Positions 33,651 through 45,310 of a DNA stretch of 64,000 bases are shown in pieces. The notes under the pieces are model-generated. The model saw nothing but the letters and a program-made list of their open reading frames with translations, was not told the DNA's origin and made no database searches. The stretch is from Piper betle (taxonomy: Eukaryota; Streptophyta; Magnoliopsida; Piperales; Piperaceae), in assembly GCA_033002965.1 (NCBI GenBank), contig JAURVB010008945.1:1-64000 (forward strand), given 5' to 3'. Numbering within the stretch: the first letter of the stretch is position 1; each line of letters starts with the position of its first letter. A program made the translations under genes and the position numbers.

Positions 33651-35905
33651 TTGTTGAAAACTCTTTTTGTACATATTTATCTGAAAAATATTTATATTTA
33701 TACGGTTATGTGAATAATATTTATTTAATTATGTGACAATTCTCAGCCACTTACGTGGATGACTTCCTACATATTATAAGAGAATTGGTCATACGGTTCC
33801 AAAATTACCGGAGAAAGAATTGTGAGAGGAAGAGGTAGACATTGTTGTACAGTCGTTGGAGGAAATCTCTCACTCAAGAATTATCCCAATTCTATAAAAG
33901 TCGAGTATTATTATTGAAGCAAGGGGGGCTTATATGATAAAGAAAAAGCTTTTACAGAGAAAAAGAAAAAAGAAGAAAGAGTAGGGAAAAAGCCCCTCGC
34001 TAGAGATCATCTCCTATAGCCCTGTCTCACCAACCAATACATGACTTGAAGCACCCTGCCATCTGCTATTGACTCAACTCATCATAGATGAGATCATCAA
34101 GAGTTCCCCTATCACCACGCTGCAGCCAATCTACCCAAAGGTTGGTTTTTCTATTTTGCAGAAAAGAAGCAAGGAATGGAGAAGATTGCCTTTCCCCATC
34201 ATGCATACCTATGACGTCTCCACCCATGAATCCTGATTGCTGCGCCCTGCCAACATTGCCGTGAAGCCTTGTTATTGTTGCTGCTGCGAAGCCTTGTGTT
34301 GTCTGTGAGGGAGCCAAAGAAAGGTTCTGTTGCTCGCCAAAGTTTTGCTACTGGGTCATCATGATGAAGAAGAAAGGTGGAGCTTTGAAGCAGTGTCCCT
34401 GGAATCCAGATCCTTGCCGCCTCAAAGTCTGGCTTCCTCGATTACCACCATGAAAAGAGAATGCAGTATTGCTACTAGAGGACATTGAAGCCTTGCCAGT
34501 TGATGTTTGCCCTTGCTAGAAAGTTCTGAACCGTAAAATATCAGAGCCCACCGGAGCCCTGTACCATTCCCACCGACAACGAAGAAGTGGATAGCATCTT
34601 TGTTTTGCAGGTTCAGCGTCTAATTTTTCGGTGACTTTTCCGAACAACCTTGACCTTATTGTATCAGTACAAGATCATCTGCTTGGAGCTTAGAGTACCC
34701 CTGACCCAACACCCCCCAGAATTTCCGCTTGAGACTCCAGTCGTCGCCGAAATTCTGCTAGCAAGCTACCGATTGGAAAAGACAGAAAACAGAGCAGCGA
34801 AGGTCTAATTTCGCTAATTTTTTCCTACCAATACCGGTCGTTCCCACTGTCGCCGTGAAGTGAAATGTGAAGACGGAGGAGTGGTCTAGAAACCCAAAGT
34901 GAGTTCGCCAAAGTTCATAGCTGTAGCCGCTGGGAAAAATCTGGAAGCGAGGAAGTTGCTGGCCGGAAAAGCAGAAAACAGAGTAGCGAACACTGGATTT
35001 CTTGGATTTTTCCGACCAGGGCCGGTCATTCCCAGCCCTTCCGTTGTGATCAAGTGAAGATGATGGAATGATATAGAAACCCAAACGGAGCAATGATCGA
35101 TCGGAGCAGCGTAGCAGCAAAAGTGCAAAAAGTGTCTAACTTTTCAACATCCGACCGATCGACCGGAGCCGCCACTGACCGTCAGACCACCACTAAGACC
35201 TTCACCATTCTGAGATCTACAGTTTTGGGCGAACTCTGCCACCATCCGACTCCAGAAAATCCGCCCCAGAGCCCCAAAAGCGCCGCCGCGTCACGCCATA
35301 GCCGGGTCCGCCGTGCCCGTGTATTTCTACTGCGTCCACAAGATTCGGCAAATCTGTGACCAGCCATTTACCTGCAGACCCGTGAGCAGATCTAGACCGT
35401 GACTGCGTTCGTGACCACCCGCGACCCGAATTGGAGCTGGTGTACAGTTCACTACCCGTAGAATGGCGTAAACAGAAAGAAAGGAAGCCGGTGTACGCCA
35501 TCCGGTCCGATCCAGCATTTGTTTGGTTTGAACCAACCCGGAATGGCCTGGTTCATCATATCAACACTTTAGAAAAAATTTGAAGGCTTTCCAGACTGAT
35601 CAGGGCAAATTTATCTAAAAGTAGCAAAAATTCACTGTTTTTGTAGTCTGTAAAAATCAAAGGAAAAATAGTGGATTGTGAATACTTATCTCACCGTGGA
35701 CTGACTTAGGGATTCAAGTTGAACCCTAAGGAACCACGTAAAAAATTTCTTGTGTGTCATTTCATATGTTTGTAATATTTTCTATTTCCATCATACTGTC
35801 TTTTTGCGCGGCAAGGGCGCCTCAGTCCTACCGAACCTTTAAACCCAAATCATACTAGGAAACGATTCGAGGGGACGGAGGATCCCGCGTCCGAACAAAC
35901 TCTGA
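33651..35905. repeat. Dispersed repeat R, copy 4
   Basis: It begins near TGTTGAAAACTC (33652), which looks like an LTR start. It contains GCCCCTCGCTAGAGATC (about 33993) and the 3' landmarks shared with copies 2 and 3 ('AAATTTGAAGGCTTTCCAGA', 'GTGGATTGTGAATACTTATC', 'AGGAACCACGTAAAAAAT'). It ends about 30 bases before the first recognisable exon of the transporter relic. It is longer than the other copies and includes an internal coding-like segment. Confidence 0.55.
34066..34517 (-). pseudogene. Coding-like fragment inside repeat R copy 4
   Basis: One minus-strand frame reads complex, non-repetitive protein sequence: TSTGKASMSSSSNTAFSFHG, then a TAG near 34349, then QTTQGFAAATITRLHGNV, SSPFLASFLQNRKTN and LWVDWLQRGDRGTLDDLIYD, ending at a stop at 34066. 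The composition is gene-like and it is not seen in the other copies of the repeat, so it may be a captured host gene piece. I do not recognise the family. Confidence 0.3.
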
Positions 35906-35935
35906 TCCGGCTTTTTGTTGTGAACGAGGCAAACA

Positions 35936-37870
35936 AAAGTGTGGAGCTGGGTTCTTGGTTTGGTGTACATAGTTGCGGTTGCAGCTATCTGGATTTCTGC
36001 TAGCTATATTGTTCAGTCTGTTGTGGATGCAGGTGTCTCGCCATTTCTTATCACATATATTTGTAATTCCTTGTTCGTAGTTTATCTCCCAGTAATTGTG
36101 ATTGGTCGCTGGCTGGAGGATTCTGCAAAAAATTGGTTTCAACATGGTCATGACTTTGTTGTTCTGCATCAACCCTCACAAGCTTCAGAGAAGGTGGGTC
36201 TTCTCTGGCAAAAAGTACCTTCCTCAAAAGAGGGAAGTTCAATGTCCTCTACAATGGATTTAGTACAACCGCTTCGTCATGGCATTGAGATTGGTTCTGA
36301 GTCGCAAGTGGCAACTTCTTTGGCAGATAATCAAGTCAATCTGATTGATGAAGGTAGTTTGACAGAGTTAGATGAAAAAGGGCGCTAGTCACGCTTGAGA
36401 GTATAAAGTTACCCTTTTGATCTGTCCCTTTTGGTTCCTTGCACAACTCACTTTCAACCTTTCACTTAAATATACGACGGTTCAGTAAGCTTCATTTTAA
36501 TCATATTTCTTTACTGCCACCATTCTCTTCCCGTTCTAATTTCATCTACTTGGTATATTTTTTATTGCAGTCAAATACCATTCTGAGCAGTGTATCAAGC
36601 TTATTCACTTTTTTTGTGTCAGTAATGTTCTTAAATGAGATGTTTACTTGGATCAAACTATTTAGTGTACTTTTTCTGCATGGCTGGTACAATAATTGTG
36701 AGCTGGGGTGATAAGGAATCAGAGGGAGATGCAGTTGCTACAAATCCCCATCTTGGGGATGTCCTTGCTATTGTTTCAGCGGGATTATGTGCTATTTACA
36801 TCACACTCATCAGAAAAAACTTCCTGACGATGATGAAGGAAAAGGTCCCGCAAGTATGGCTCAGTTTCTTGGGTTCCTTGGGCTGTTCAATCTCTTGATT
36901 TTCTGCCTGTGCTCTTGCACTGAATTTTACTAAATTGGAGCAATTCCACATGCTTAGTTGGAAACAATTTGGTCTTGTGATTGGAAAAGGTTTGTGCAGT
37001 TGCCTTGTCTATGCAATCTCTAGATTTTACATGTAATGTATTTTTTCAGGTTGCTTTTACAGGAATAGCCATTGATGCTCATGTGTTTTAAACGGTTTTT
37101 TGATGTAGAAGTATTGCAAAATTATTTGCAATTTAAATGGATCATTGTAGACATCAAATTGTTAAAACGCACTCATGAAAAGATGTGCTACTGCTTTGGC
37201 TATAGCCCGGATTGTACACCTATCTGCAATTATGAGGTTCTATTTTGATCATCAGTTCTATTTTCAAGAAGCTATTTTGATAGTTATAATGTAGATTGTA
37301 ATTCTGGTTGAGCATATTAGCAGTTCATAATAATGTATCCTTGACAAATTTTAGTGCCATGTCAAACCATTAACCAGAATACAATCTGTTTGTAGTGTTG
37401 TGTTACACTCCTTTTTGTTATTTAAACAAGGATGGACGTAGGTTTCACAATAATTGTAGAAGAAATGACTTTCCTTGTATTCTAGGGCTGTTCAACTGAT
37501 CTGTTTGTTGAATGGACTTTTATTTTATATGAAATTCAACTCCGTGGATTAGCTTTTTGTTAAGGCATAATTGATTATTTTCCCCTCAGGGCTGCTAGAT
37601 AATGTTCTCAGTGATTATCTATGGGCGAAGGCTGTTCTGCTCACTACAGCCACTGTAGCCACGGCTGGCCTCACAATTCAGGTACCATTAGCTGCAGTTG
37701 TTGATACAGTGACGGGACGTGCCCCAAATATGATGGATTACCTCGGAGCTGTTGCCATCACGCTCGGATTCGTTCGAATCAATATTCCGTCAACCTATAG
37801 CTTTACTTCAAAAGAAGACCATCAAGAGCAGGTTGATAATAAGGAGGGATCTTCGAATTATGTTTCTTAA
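35936..37870 (+). pseudogene. EamA/SLC35F-type membrane transporter, decayed
   Basis: Exon-like blocks encode a drug/metabolite-superfamily carrier. Block 1 (about 35936-36482) has two hydrophobic helices (GLVYIVAVAAIWISASYIV, FLITYICNSLFVVYLPV) and, after a stop and frameshift near 36388-36400, LLICPFWFLAQLTFNLSL. Block 2 (36571-36989) has SNTILSSVSSLFTFF, LGDVLAIVSAGLCAIYIT and WKQFGLVIGKG. Block 3 (37590-37870) has LLDNVLSDYLWAKAVLLTTA and PLAAVVDTVTG. Splice sites around intron 2 are intact (AAAAG|GT and CCCCTCAG|G). Lesions in block 2 include one extra T at 36671-36675, one missing A at 36814-36819, and a further shift near 36900. No ATG opens block 1, and repeat R sits where the first exon should be. 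Intact relatives are multi-pass organelle or vacuole membrane proteins. Confidence 0.85.
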
Positions 37871-40800
37871 TGGAAGGTAAATTGCTATCTGAAGGATATA
37901 TATTTGGCAGGTAGAATATGTGTTGCATCTTGTCATCATTGTTAGTATGTCGCTCAAAGGGTAGAAATTAAAATTTAGGATGTATTGCTATTGTTAGCTT
38001 CTTACAATTCAAAATGTGAGATATTTCTATTTTTTACATCAGCAGTACTTTGTTAACACTTTGATCCTTGTTATTAGACAAGGAATGACATGGCAGGAAA
38101 CAAAGGTTATATTCATATACAATATCTCTGGATGGTTTTTCGCAGTTGTTTTTGTTTTTCCATAAAATTTCTTGTTCTAGATCTAATTTAGCACAGACAA
38201 ATTAGAACTTTTCTTGAATTACTCTATAATGTATGTTCTTACTAAAAAATGCTGATACAGTTTTTCTTTTATTGGATGCATGCCCTACATTGATGACCAC
38301 AGATAAATGATTTATTTGGTTCTTATTTATTTACAACGTATATTGGCTTTTGGATGGTCCATTTTTTAAGGTGAACATTTTTATTTGGAAGAAAGAGAAA
38401 CAATCTCACTTGGGTTGGTTGTGAGATGTGATTTGGTGTACTTTTCTTTATCTGGATTTTAATATGAATTTGTCTATCAAATAGAGTCCTGTATGCATAT
38501 CATGTTACTAAATGTTTAGGATAAAACAATGCAAATGTGAGATTTTTTTGTAAGTTCATCAGAATAGCCTTGATAAGTGTAGCTAAACAAGATTCTTTTC
38601 GTTTGCTCTTCAAAGTCCACCAATACCTGTTGCTTGATGGACGCTGTCCTTGTGTTGTTGTACCAATCCTTATAAGGAGGCTTGTTTCACATCAACAATC
38701 AAAACTTTTTGATTATTTTTTTGTAGGTATACATCTTGATTGCAGCTTATGGCGGCAAGATCTGTTTCATAATTTTTTTTATTGCATTCTAAAACATCTC
38801 ATATCCGATTCATTCTTAAATCGGATCAAAATATTATATTATTTAATATTATTATATTTTAACTCAAGTTACATGGAAGGTTATGCCCACAACCCCTTAA
38901 CATTTAAATTTACGAAAGATCTTTGAAGGAAGACAACCATTACCCATTGGCGCAACTAGCACAAAACAAAAGAATTATAAATATTATTCAAAATAGTATA
39001 AATTATTAAAAAATATAAGTTTCTAAAATATAGGCTATTACATAAGTATATTCAATAAAAAATAAATATGTTTGATAAAAAAATAAAATGAGTAAACAAC
39101 ACAAAATAACATGACAATAGTGCAACAGAAGTATGTGTATGTGTGAAACCTCCGGCATCTACTTGTATCCCAGTAACACCTAGGCACACAACTTATATAA
39201 ATATTAAAAAGAAAAATGTCAATAATAAATTACTGGTTCGATAATAAAATAATTATATGACATATGTACTTAATAGGTCATAGAAAATAAAATAGAATAG
39301 TGTGCAGAGTTATGTCTTGGTTAATTGAAATGAAAGATTCTTCTTGAGTATACGTGTATGTGAAGTAATCCTGAGTTTTTGCTTATAGGTGTGTTCTTTT
39401 CTGTGTTTTGACTATTGTTCTCGACTCTTTGAAAAAGTTTTGAAGATGAAATTTTTTAAAGGTGAGAGATTATAAAATTTGATTTCTTCAGTTCAGGATT
39501 TTATTTATTATTCTATTTGGTTTGGCTTTTGGCTCAGTTTTATTTGACTTTTGGCTCATAAGTGTTTGTTAAGTAGTAATTTTTATACCATCCCAGATTT
39601 GACAACAACCAAAAAAACCAGCTAGGTCATGCGTGGGTAGCCAAATCTAGCAAAGGCTGGCCAGATCTGTCGTTGGCAACAAAGGAGGGGTAGGGTTTTT
39701 TTTTATTTATTTATCATCAAATTTGGGTTGTCCTTATATTTGGATGGCATAGATTAAAGTTTACAGACAGAAATGACTTCTGTCCTTAGCTCATTTAAAC
39801 TTTTTCTCGATATATAATGACTGTTTTCTTGCCTTTTAGTAATTCTAACAATCAATGTACTTAATTTTTTACTCTCCTTTCAATCAAGTTGTTTTTTTTT
39901 CTACAAAACGCATATTGGACATGGCTTAAGATGACAAGAAGGTTGGGTCCTCGGTCTACCGGCCCTAATGCGCCTTGCATTAAGCGACCCACGTTCTTAC
40001 TCATGGCGTTTGGGCTTATGTAAGGCATGACCAATGTAAAATCTTGGATTTATTTAGTTTGTTAGATATGTGAAATCTTGTGGGACAAGTTGTAAATTGT
40101 TGATTTATGACAATTGATGTGGTTATTTGATTTGTTATGGGGATTTGTAACTTGGATTATTAATAGCTGGTTATTATTTCTGTTGAGAAGAATTGTATTC
40201 TTCATGGGTGTATACGGGTTTTTGGGTTTTTTTCCGATATATCAAATTCCGGTTCTAGTTAATCAAATCAAATTAGACCATTCTTTTTTTTTTTTTTTTG
40301 AGTTGGATCAGCTCAGTGCTGCCTAAAATTACAAGGTGGTTTGGCAGCAAAAAATACGAATCAAATCACCTTTTCTTTTTGGGGGGTCTAAACATATTAT
40401 ACTGAGATTTTTTTTATCTATTCTCAATTTTTAATGAATATTAAATGTACCTAGTCTAAACAATTGAGGTGGAAAAGAAATAAAATCTGTAAATGTCAAT
40501 ATAGCACCACTCAAAAAAAAGGGTTCTACGAATTCCCACACCCACTTTTTAATCATATTAATTGTTTTTTAAACCATAATTTTAAAACTCATTTTTTATT
40601 CAAAAAATTTCTCATGACAACCCAAACATATGACTTGTTGAGTCAACTCAATGAATAATTTTTTATTGACTAATTTAGCAATTGACTTCCCAAATTATAT
40701 CATAAAAGTTATCAAAATATATTATTTTTTTAGAATAGTTACATCAATATTTTTAAAAAATATAAATCATATATTTATTAATTTCAAGTATTAAATAAAT

Positions 40801-41241
40801 AAGGTATACTAATTTCATTTAATTTTTTATTTACGTGATTAATATTTTAACATAAATAACTTTGAGTCAACCTAAAGTCAAACTTTTGGTCAACTCTACT
40901 CGGTGACATACAAAGTTGAGTTCAAGTTTTGAGTTGGTAAATTATATTTTAAACATTGAGAGAAGTGTTTTTTAATACTCATATATAACTAATGCGATCT
41001 CTTGAAGTAAATTTTTAAAAAATAATCGGTTGGAAAGTCTGGCCAATGTTACTTTTAAGATTCAATAAGCAATTATAAAAAAATATATACGGGACACATT
41101 TATTCTCGAAAATAAAATTAGCATAAGGGCATTTAATGAGTTGGTAATTTGGTTAAAATTGATTGGGCACCATGTTAGTTGTAAGGTGTTGTAGTAGATT
41201 ATTACTTATGAAATATAGTATTTTCAAAAAAATTAAAAAAA
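37871..41241. other. Intergenic DNA, no gene seen
   Basis: AT-rich. A 129-codon frame at 38537 has no domain, signal or composition that supports a gene. 39120-39260 carries phrases of the LTR-like repeat seen at 5.05 and 10.25 kb (AAAAATGTCAATAATAAATT, TTACTGGTTCGATAATAAAA). 39590-39700 resembles the GC-rich interior of the inverted-repeat elements (GGCTGGCCAGATCTGTCG). A long T-run lies at about 40284-40300. Confidence 0.45.
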
Positions 41242-41379
41242 CTATCTTTTCTCCTTCAATTGATCAGGCGGCTTGAAACTTCTAGGCTTTCCCCTAGCAT
41301 TACGTTCCCAAGACAAGCAGCCTTTGCATATCATGTGTGACAAGCGACGTTTCTCACAGCTCGCAATTGTTAATTGAAC
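41242..41379 (-). other. Candidate terminal exon, unidentified
   Basis: On the minus strand a strong splice acceptor (TTAATTTTGTTTTAG) is followed by 45 open codons in only one phase, ending TAG at 41242. The peptide has CEKRRLSHMICKGC, a C-x9-C-x2-C pattern, then a basic tail (RGKPRSFKPPDQLKEKR). This could be the last exon of a small zinc-ribbon or ribosomal-type protein. No upstream exons are visible within 2.5 kb, so it may be a stranded remnant. Confidence 0.35.
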
Positions 41380-41399
41380 CTAAAACAAAATTAATAACC

Positions 41400-42423
41400 C
41401 AGCCAACATTAACCAATATGTCCACTCCTTATTAATAAAATGAGAATTAAAAATTGGCAAAAAGTAAAAAATATGACCAATCAAAATATAGTAATAAGTA
41501 AAAAATAAAAATAAAATATTATAATCAATTTTCTTATTCAATTAGTTTATTTTTAAAATTAGAACATACTTCTAAGATATCATATGATTATATTATAGAA
41601 CATTATTTAATGATAATTTATGTATATAATTAAAATTAGAGTATATCATTAACATAGGTTGTGTGTGCAACTGATTGAGATATATTATTTCTAAAAATAT
41701 ATATAATTTGGACATACATAATGATTTCTTTTTCCCTTATAGTTATTCTTCATTGAAAATTAAATTACATATAACAAATCATGAGAACACTTTCTCACTT
41801 ATTTTTTCACAGTCGTTATTATACATCTATTCGTGTGTTTCGCCTCATGGGGGGAGGGAGCGCCTTATTTATAGACAAAAGATAAGACTTCTTCCTAAAA
41901 TAAGATCTCATTGATATAAAAATTTGTTTCAATACTTTAAAATATCAGACAAATTCAATGACTACATCGAGATTCATATTCAATGTTTATATACACAAAT
42001 TTGGTTGAATGTTCTAATATCTCAAAAAATGTAGATTTTCCCTAGCAACAACAAAGTCGATGTAACAGTCATCCGATTGGTTCAAACCTCTACAATTAGG
42101 AGAGCATAAAAGGATATAATTACAAAATTATATATTAAAGTAGTTAATAATAGAGATATGGACTAATCATGTGATTACTACAATGAGTTTTGCTGCTAAA
42201 TCAAATCTATAGCCCGACTCAAGCTCAAATATGTTTAATTCACTACAATTAGGAGAGCACAAAGGATATAATTATAAAATTATATATTGAAATATAAAGT
42301 CAGCGTGGATTGAACCTACAATCCCAAGGTCTTCAACTTGAATATCTACCATCTAAGTTATCTCACTACTTTGTTATTATATTGTATATAAATAAATATA
42401 ACTAATTACAATTAAACTTATCA

Positions 42424-42458
<35 letters not shown>

Positions 42459-43043
42459 ATAAAGACTATATTATTATATTATTTTATCGAATCGAATTCG
42501 AGTCGAATTACAAGCCGATTTCGAATCGAGCTACAAGTCAATTTTGAGTCGAGTTTAAGTTATAATCGAGTCGAATCGAACACTGACTTGCTCAACCTCG
42601 ATTTTAAAATTTTGAGTTCGAATTGAAACTCTTAAATATGAAATTTCGAATCCAGTCAAACCAAATTAAATACCAAATACTCATAAATTAATTCGTTCAA
42701 TTAACAACCCTACAAGAAAAGAACGAACGAGCCCCACAAACATGATATATTGAATGAGCTAGGTTTCGCTTTGACTGCAACTCCATTTAGCAGGTACTGG
42801 AGTGTGAATATGCAACGCGGATTCTGGCCTCATTTAATATTTGCATGTACGTGCATGCACCGAAAGATAACTTATATCAGGAAGTAAATGAATGAGCACA
42901 ATAATGCAATTTATTATTTGCGTTCAAGTTTCAACCCTTACTCGGCTTCTCATAACTTCACCAAAGAAAGCTTGATACAAATAATACATCGATTCGGAAA
43001 ACACTGCCTTTTTATTTTGTAAGGAAAGGAATCTTCAAGAGCA

Positions 43044-43082
<39 letters not shown>

Positions 43083-44140
43083 AAAATTTTGAGACTCAGA
43101 GGCATGGATTAGGGTTGATAGCTATAAGGTAACTCGAAGTTATTTATAGTATTTTTTCAATCCAAATAAAAGAATATATGAAATTAGTATATATTGTTTA
43201 CTATGATATTGAAAATTGATATTTATAAAATTTATGTTACTCTAAACCATTGATTTAATTAAACTAAAAAAAATATTTCACAACCTCTTATAGTTGATTC
43301 GGGGAGTTGATCACATAATTTTCCAAACTATAGCTTTTTCAGTGTTTTCAACAAATGATCATTAACTTGGTCTGTTATCATTCCAAAATATCACTAATTA
43401 TTAAAATGAATGTTATTTGGTTCCTTAAATTTTGTAACATCTCAGCCTATGAGATGAGACAAGGGATTATACCATCTAGATTAATTTAACGTGGGACGCT
43501 TGAATCTTCGTGGAAGTATATGTTATTGGTATTTGTCCTATGCTTGTAAATATCGTAAAACTTCTTTTAAAAATAAAGGTCAGTATGACAGCTTAATTGA
43601 GTAACTCAACAGGTTATATTATGTATACTTTTGTTTTGTTTTATATATCATGTCATCTTTTTCTTTGTCATTTCTAAACGGGTTAGAGCAACATATTTAG
43701 GAATCAAAAAGATTAATAAAGAAACATCAAGTTGGAGGTGCACAAATGGCAAAACTCGTGAACACCTTCACGGTGATCTACTCATCTCAACCAACTAAAA
43801 GCAAAGCCTCGACCTTCTTCCGTCTCTCTCTCCCCCAGCCATCTCTGTGCCTCGCAACAATTCAAATCCTCTGTCAACAATTCCCATGCACTTGCACACT
43901 TGCACCTCGCCTTCCTCGACCACAACCAAAAGGCGCCATGGTTGACCTTTGGAAGTTGTGCATGCAACTTCAAAACTCGATCGAGAAGCTGCTAAGGTCA
44001 AATTTCATGATCTGTCATACACATATGCATAGACTTAGCTGGATAAGAAGGAAGGAAACAGTTGAGCTACATAACTCTGCGATGCCCGCCCACCTATCCC
44101 AGCTCTCTCCTCATTTACTCTGTTTACTGTGGGTGGGTGG
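41400..44140. other. Intergenic DNA with repeats
   Basis: It holds (TA)n tracts (42425-42456 and 43046-43078) and a direct repeat of about 50 bp (CTACAATTAGGAGAGCA at about 42090 and 42243). A GAATCGA-rich patch lies at 42485-42600. TGTAACATCTCAG at about 43434 looks like a gypsy LTR start without a visible partner. A 176-codon frame at 43746 is not supported. Confidence 0.4.
42303..42366 (-). repeat. tRNA-like segment, possible SINE head
   Basis: The minus strand reads GTGAGATAACTTAGATGGTA, an A-box-like D-arm. About 35 bases later comes GGTTCAATCC, which fits the polymerase III B-box. The order and spacing are tRNA-like but the acceptor ends do not pair, so a tRNA-derived SINE or decayed tRNA is likelier than a working tRNA. 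Confidence 0.35.
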
Positions 44141-44182
44141 CCTTGCAGTAAAAGCTTCCCCTTCTACCCATCATCATCACAT

Positions 44183-44222
44183 GTATATATATACATATCA
44201 CCTGCATTGTATGTATATATTA
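44183..44222 (+). promoter_or_regulatory. TATA-rich core promoter of the 44 kb gene
   Basis: TATATATATAC (about 44183) and TATATATTATAC (about 44213) lie 90-125 bases upstream of the ATG. A pyrimidine-rich CCACCCCTACTCTCTCATCA leader follows. TAAAAGCTTCCC at about 44150 recurs upstream of the 48 kb paralogue. Confidence 0.5.
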
Positions 44223-44308
44223 TACAGACCTTGCCACCCCTACTCTCTCATCATCAACAAGGTGAGCTCCGGCTAGCTAGCAACTTGGTTCTGTGTTGTG
44301 TGGGGAAG

Positions 44309-45310
44309 ATGAGAGATCAGCCAAATGGTGGTGCAAGTTCGGCCAAAGCACTGTTTGTGCTCGTGGGTTTGTTAATTGTTGTGGGCAGTGTTGTGAGTGA
44401 AGTTGGTGTTGATCAGACGAGGGAGGACAAGCATTTTTTTGGTCGGAGAGGTGGCATTGGTGGGGGGTTGGGGCATGGGATATATAGGAGAGGTTTCAGA
44501 CATGGAGGAGGTGGGCTTGGCGGCGGCCTTGGTGGTGGTGTAGGAGGAGGCGGCGGTCTTGGTGGCGGTGTAGGAGGAGGCGGCGGCCTTGGTGGCGGTG
44601 CAGGGCTCGGTGGCGGTGCCGGTGGTGGCGGTGGTTTGGGAGGTGGCGGTGGCTTGGGTGGTGGTGTAGGTGGTGGCGGCGGACTGGGAGGTGGCGGTGG
44701 TTTGGGCGGTGGTGCAGGTGGTGGCGGCGGACTGGGAGGTGGCGGTGGTTTGGGCGGTGGTGCAGGCGGTGGCGGCGGACTTGGAGGCGGGGGTGGTTTG
44801 GGAGGTGGTGCAGGTGGTGGCGGCGGACTTGGAGGCGGAGCAGGTGGCGGTATTGGTGGAGGAGCCGGTGCAGGTGGTGGTGTAGGAGGAGGCGGGCTAG
44901 GCGGTGGAGGTGGTTTAGGCGGCGGCGGCGGGACTGGCGGGGGCCTAGGCGGTGGTGCCGGAGCCGGTGGAGGATTTGGCGGAGGAGCAGGCAGTGGAGC
45001 CGGAGGAGGACTAGGAGGAGGTGCAGGTGGAGGTGGAGGATTTGGAGGTGGTGCTGGTGCAGGCGCAGGCGGTGGTTTCGGAGGTGGCGCCGGCGGTGGT
45101 TCTGGAGGTGGGCTTGGAGGCGGTGGCGGTGGTGGATTCGGTGGTGGCGGTGGTGTTGGCAGCGGATTTGGTGCTGGTGGTGGATTTGGCGCCGGTGCAG
45201 GTGTCGGAGTTGGTGCTGGTGGCGGCGGTGGCTTCGGAGGCGGCGGTGGCGGCGGTGCTGGAGGTGGTGCAGGTTTCGGCGGCGGAGCTGGCTTTGGTGG
45301 TGGACACTAA
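44309..45310 (+). CDS. Secreted glycine-rich protein, intact
   Basis: A single exon of 333 residues. I chose the ATG at 44309 because it opens directly on a signal peptide (ALFVLVGLLIVVGSVVS, about residues 14-30); the frame extends upstream only through promoter-like sequence. Residues 35-45 hold the acidic motif TREDKHFFG. Then RRGGIGGGLGHGIYRRGFRHG leads into about 260 residues of Gly-rich repeats built from GGGGLGGG and GGAGGGGGLGGG, turning Phe-rich (GGGFGGGAG) near the end, which is FGGGH. This is the architecture of plant structural glycine-rich wall proteins (GRP class I-like). Paralogues lie at 27, 48, 52 and 54 kb; the 48 kb one shares flanking DNA. The DNA repeats invite slippage, yet this frame is unbroken. 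Confidence 0.9.
   Translation: MRDQPNGGASSAKALFVLVGLLIVVGSVVSEVGVDQTREDKHFFGRRGGIGGGLGHGIYRRGFRHGGGGLGGGLGGGVGGGGGLGGGVGGGGGLGGGAGLGGGAGGGGGLGGGGGLGGGVGGGGGLGGGGGLGGGAGGGGGLGGGGGLGGGAGGGGGLGGGGGLGGGAGGGGGLGGGAGGGIGGGAGAGGGVGGGGLGGGGGLGGGGGTGGGLGGGAGAGGGFGGGAGSGAGGGLGGGAGGGGGFGGGAGAGAGGGFGGGAGGGSGGGLGGGGGGGFGGGGGVGSGFGAGGGFGAGAGVGVGAGGGGGFGGGGGGGAGGGAGFGGGAGFGGGH

Noticed and set aside
38537..38926. 129-codon plus-strand frame
   Set aside because: Phe/Ile/Leu-rich AT-driven composition with no recognisable family or promoter.
42303..42366. A functional tRNA gene
   Set aside because: A- and B-box-like motifs are present but no acceptor stem pairs.
43746..44276. 176-codon plus-strand frame upstream of the 44 kb gene
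   Set aside because: No signal, domain or coherent composition. It runs into the promoter and leader of the glycine-rich gene.
45011..45307. Ser/Thr-rich minus-strand and Val/Ala-rich plus-strand frames inside the 44 kb gene
   Set aside because: Shadows of GGN-codon repeats in other frames.
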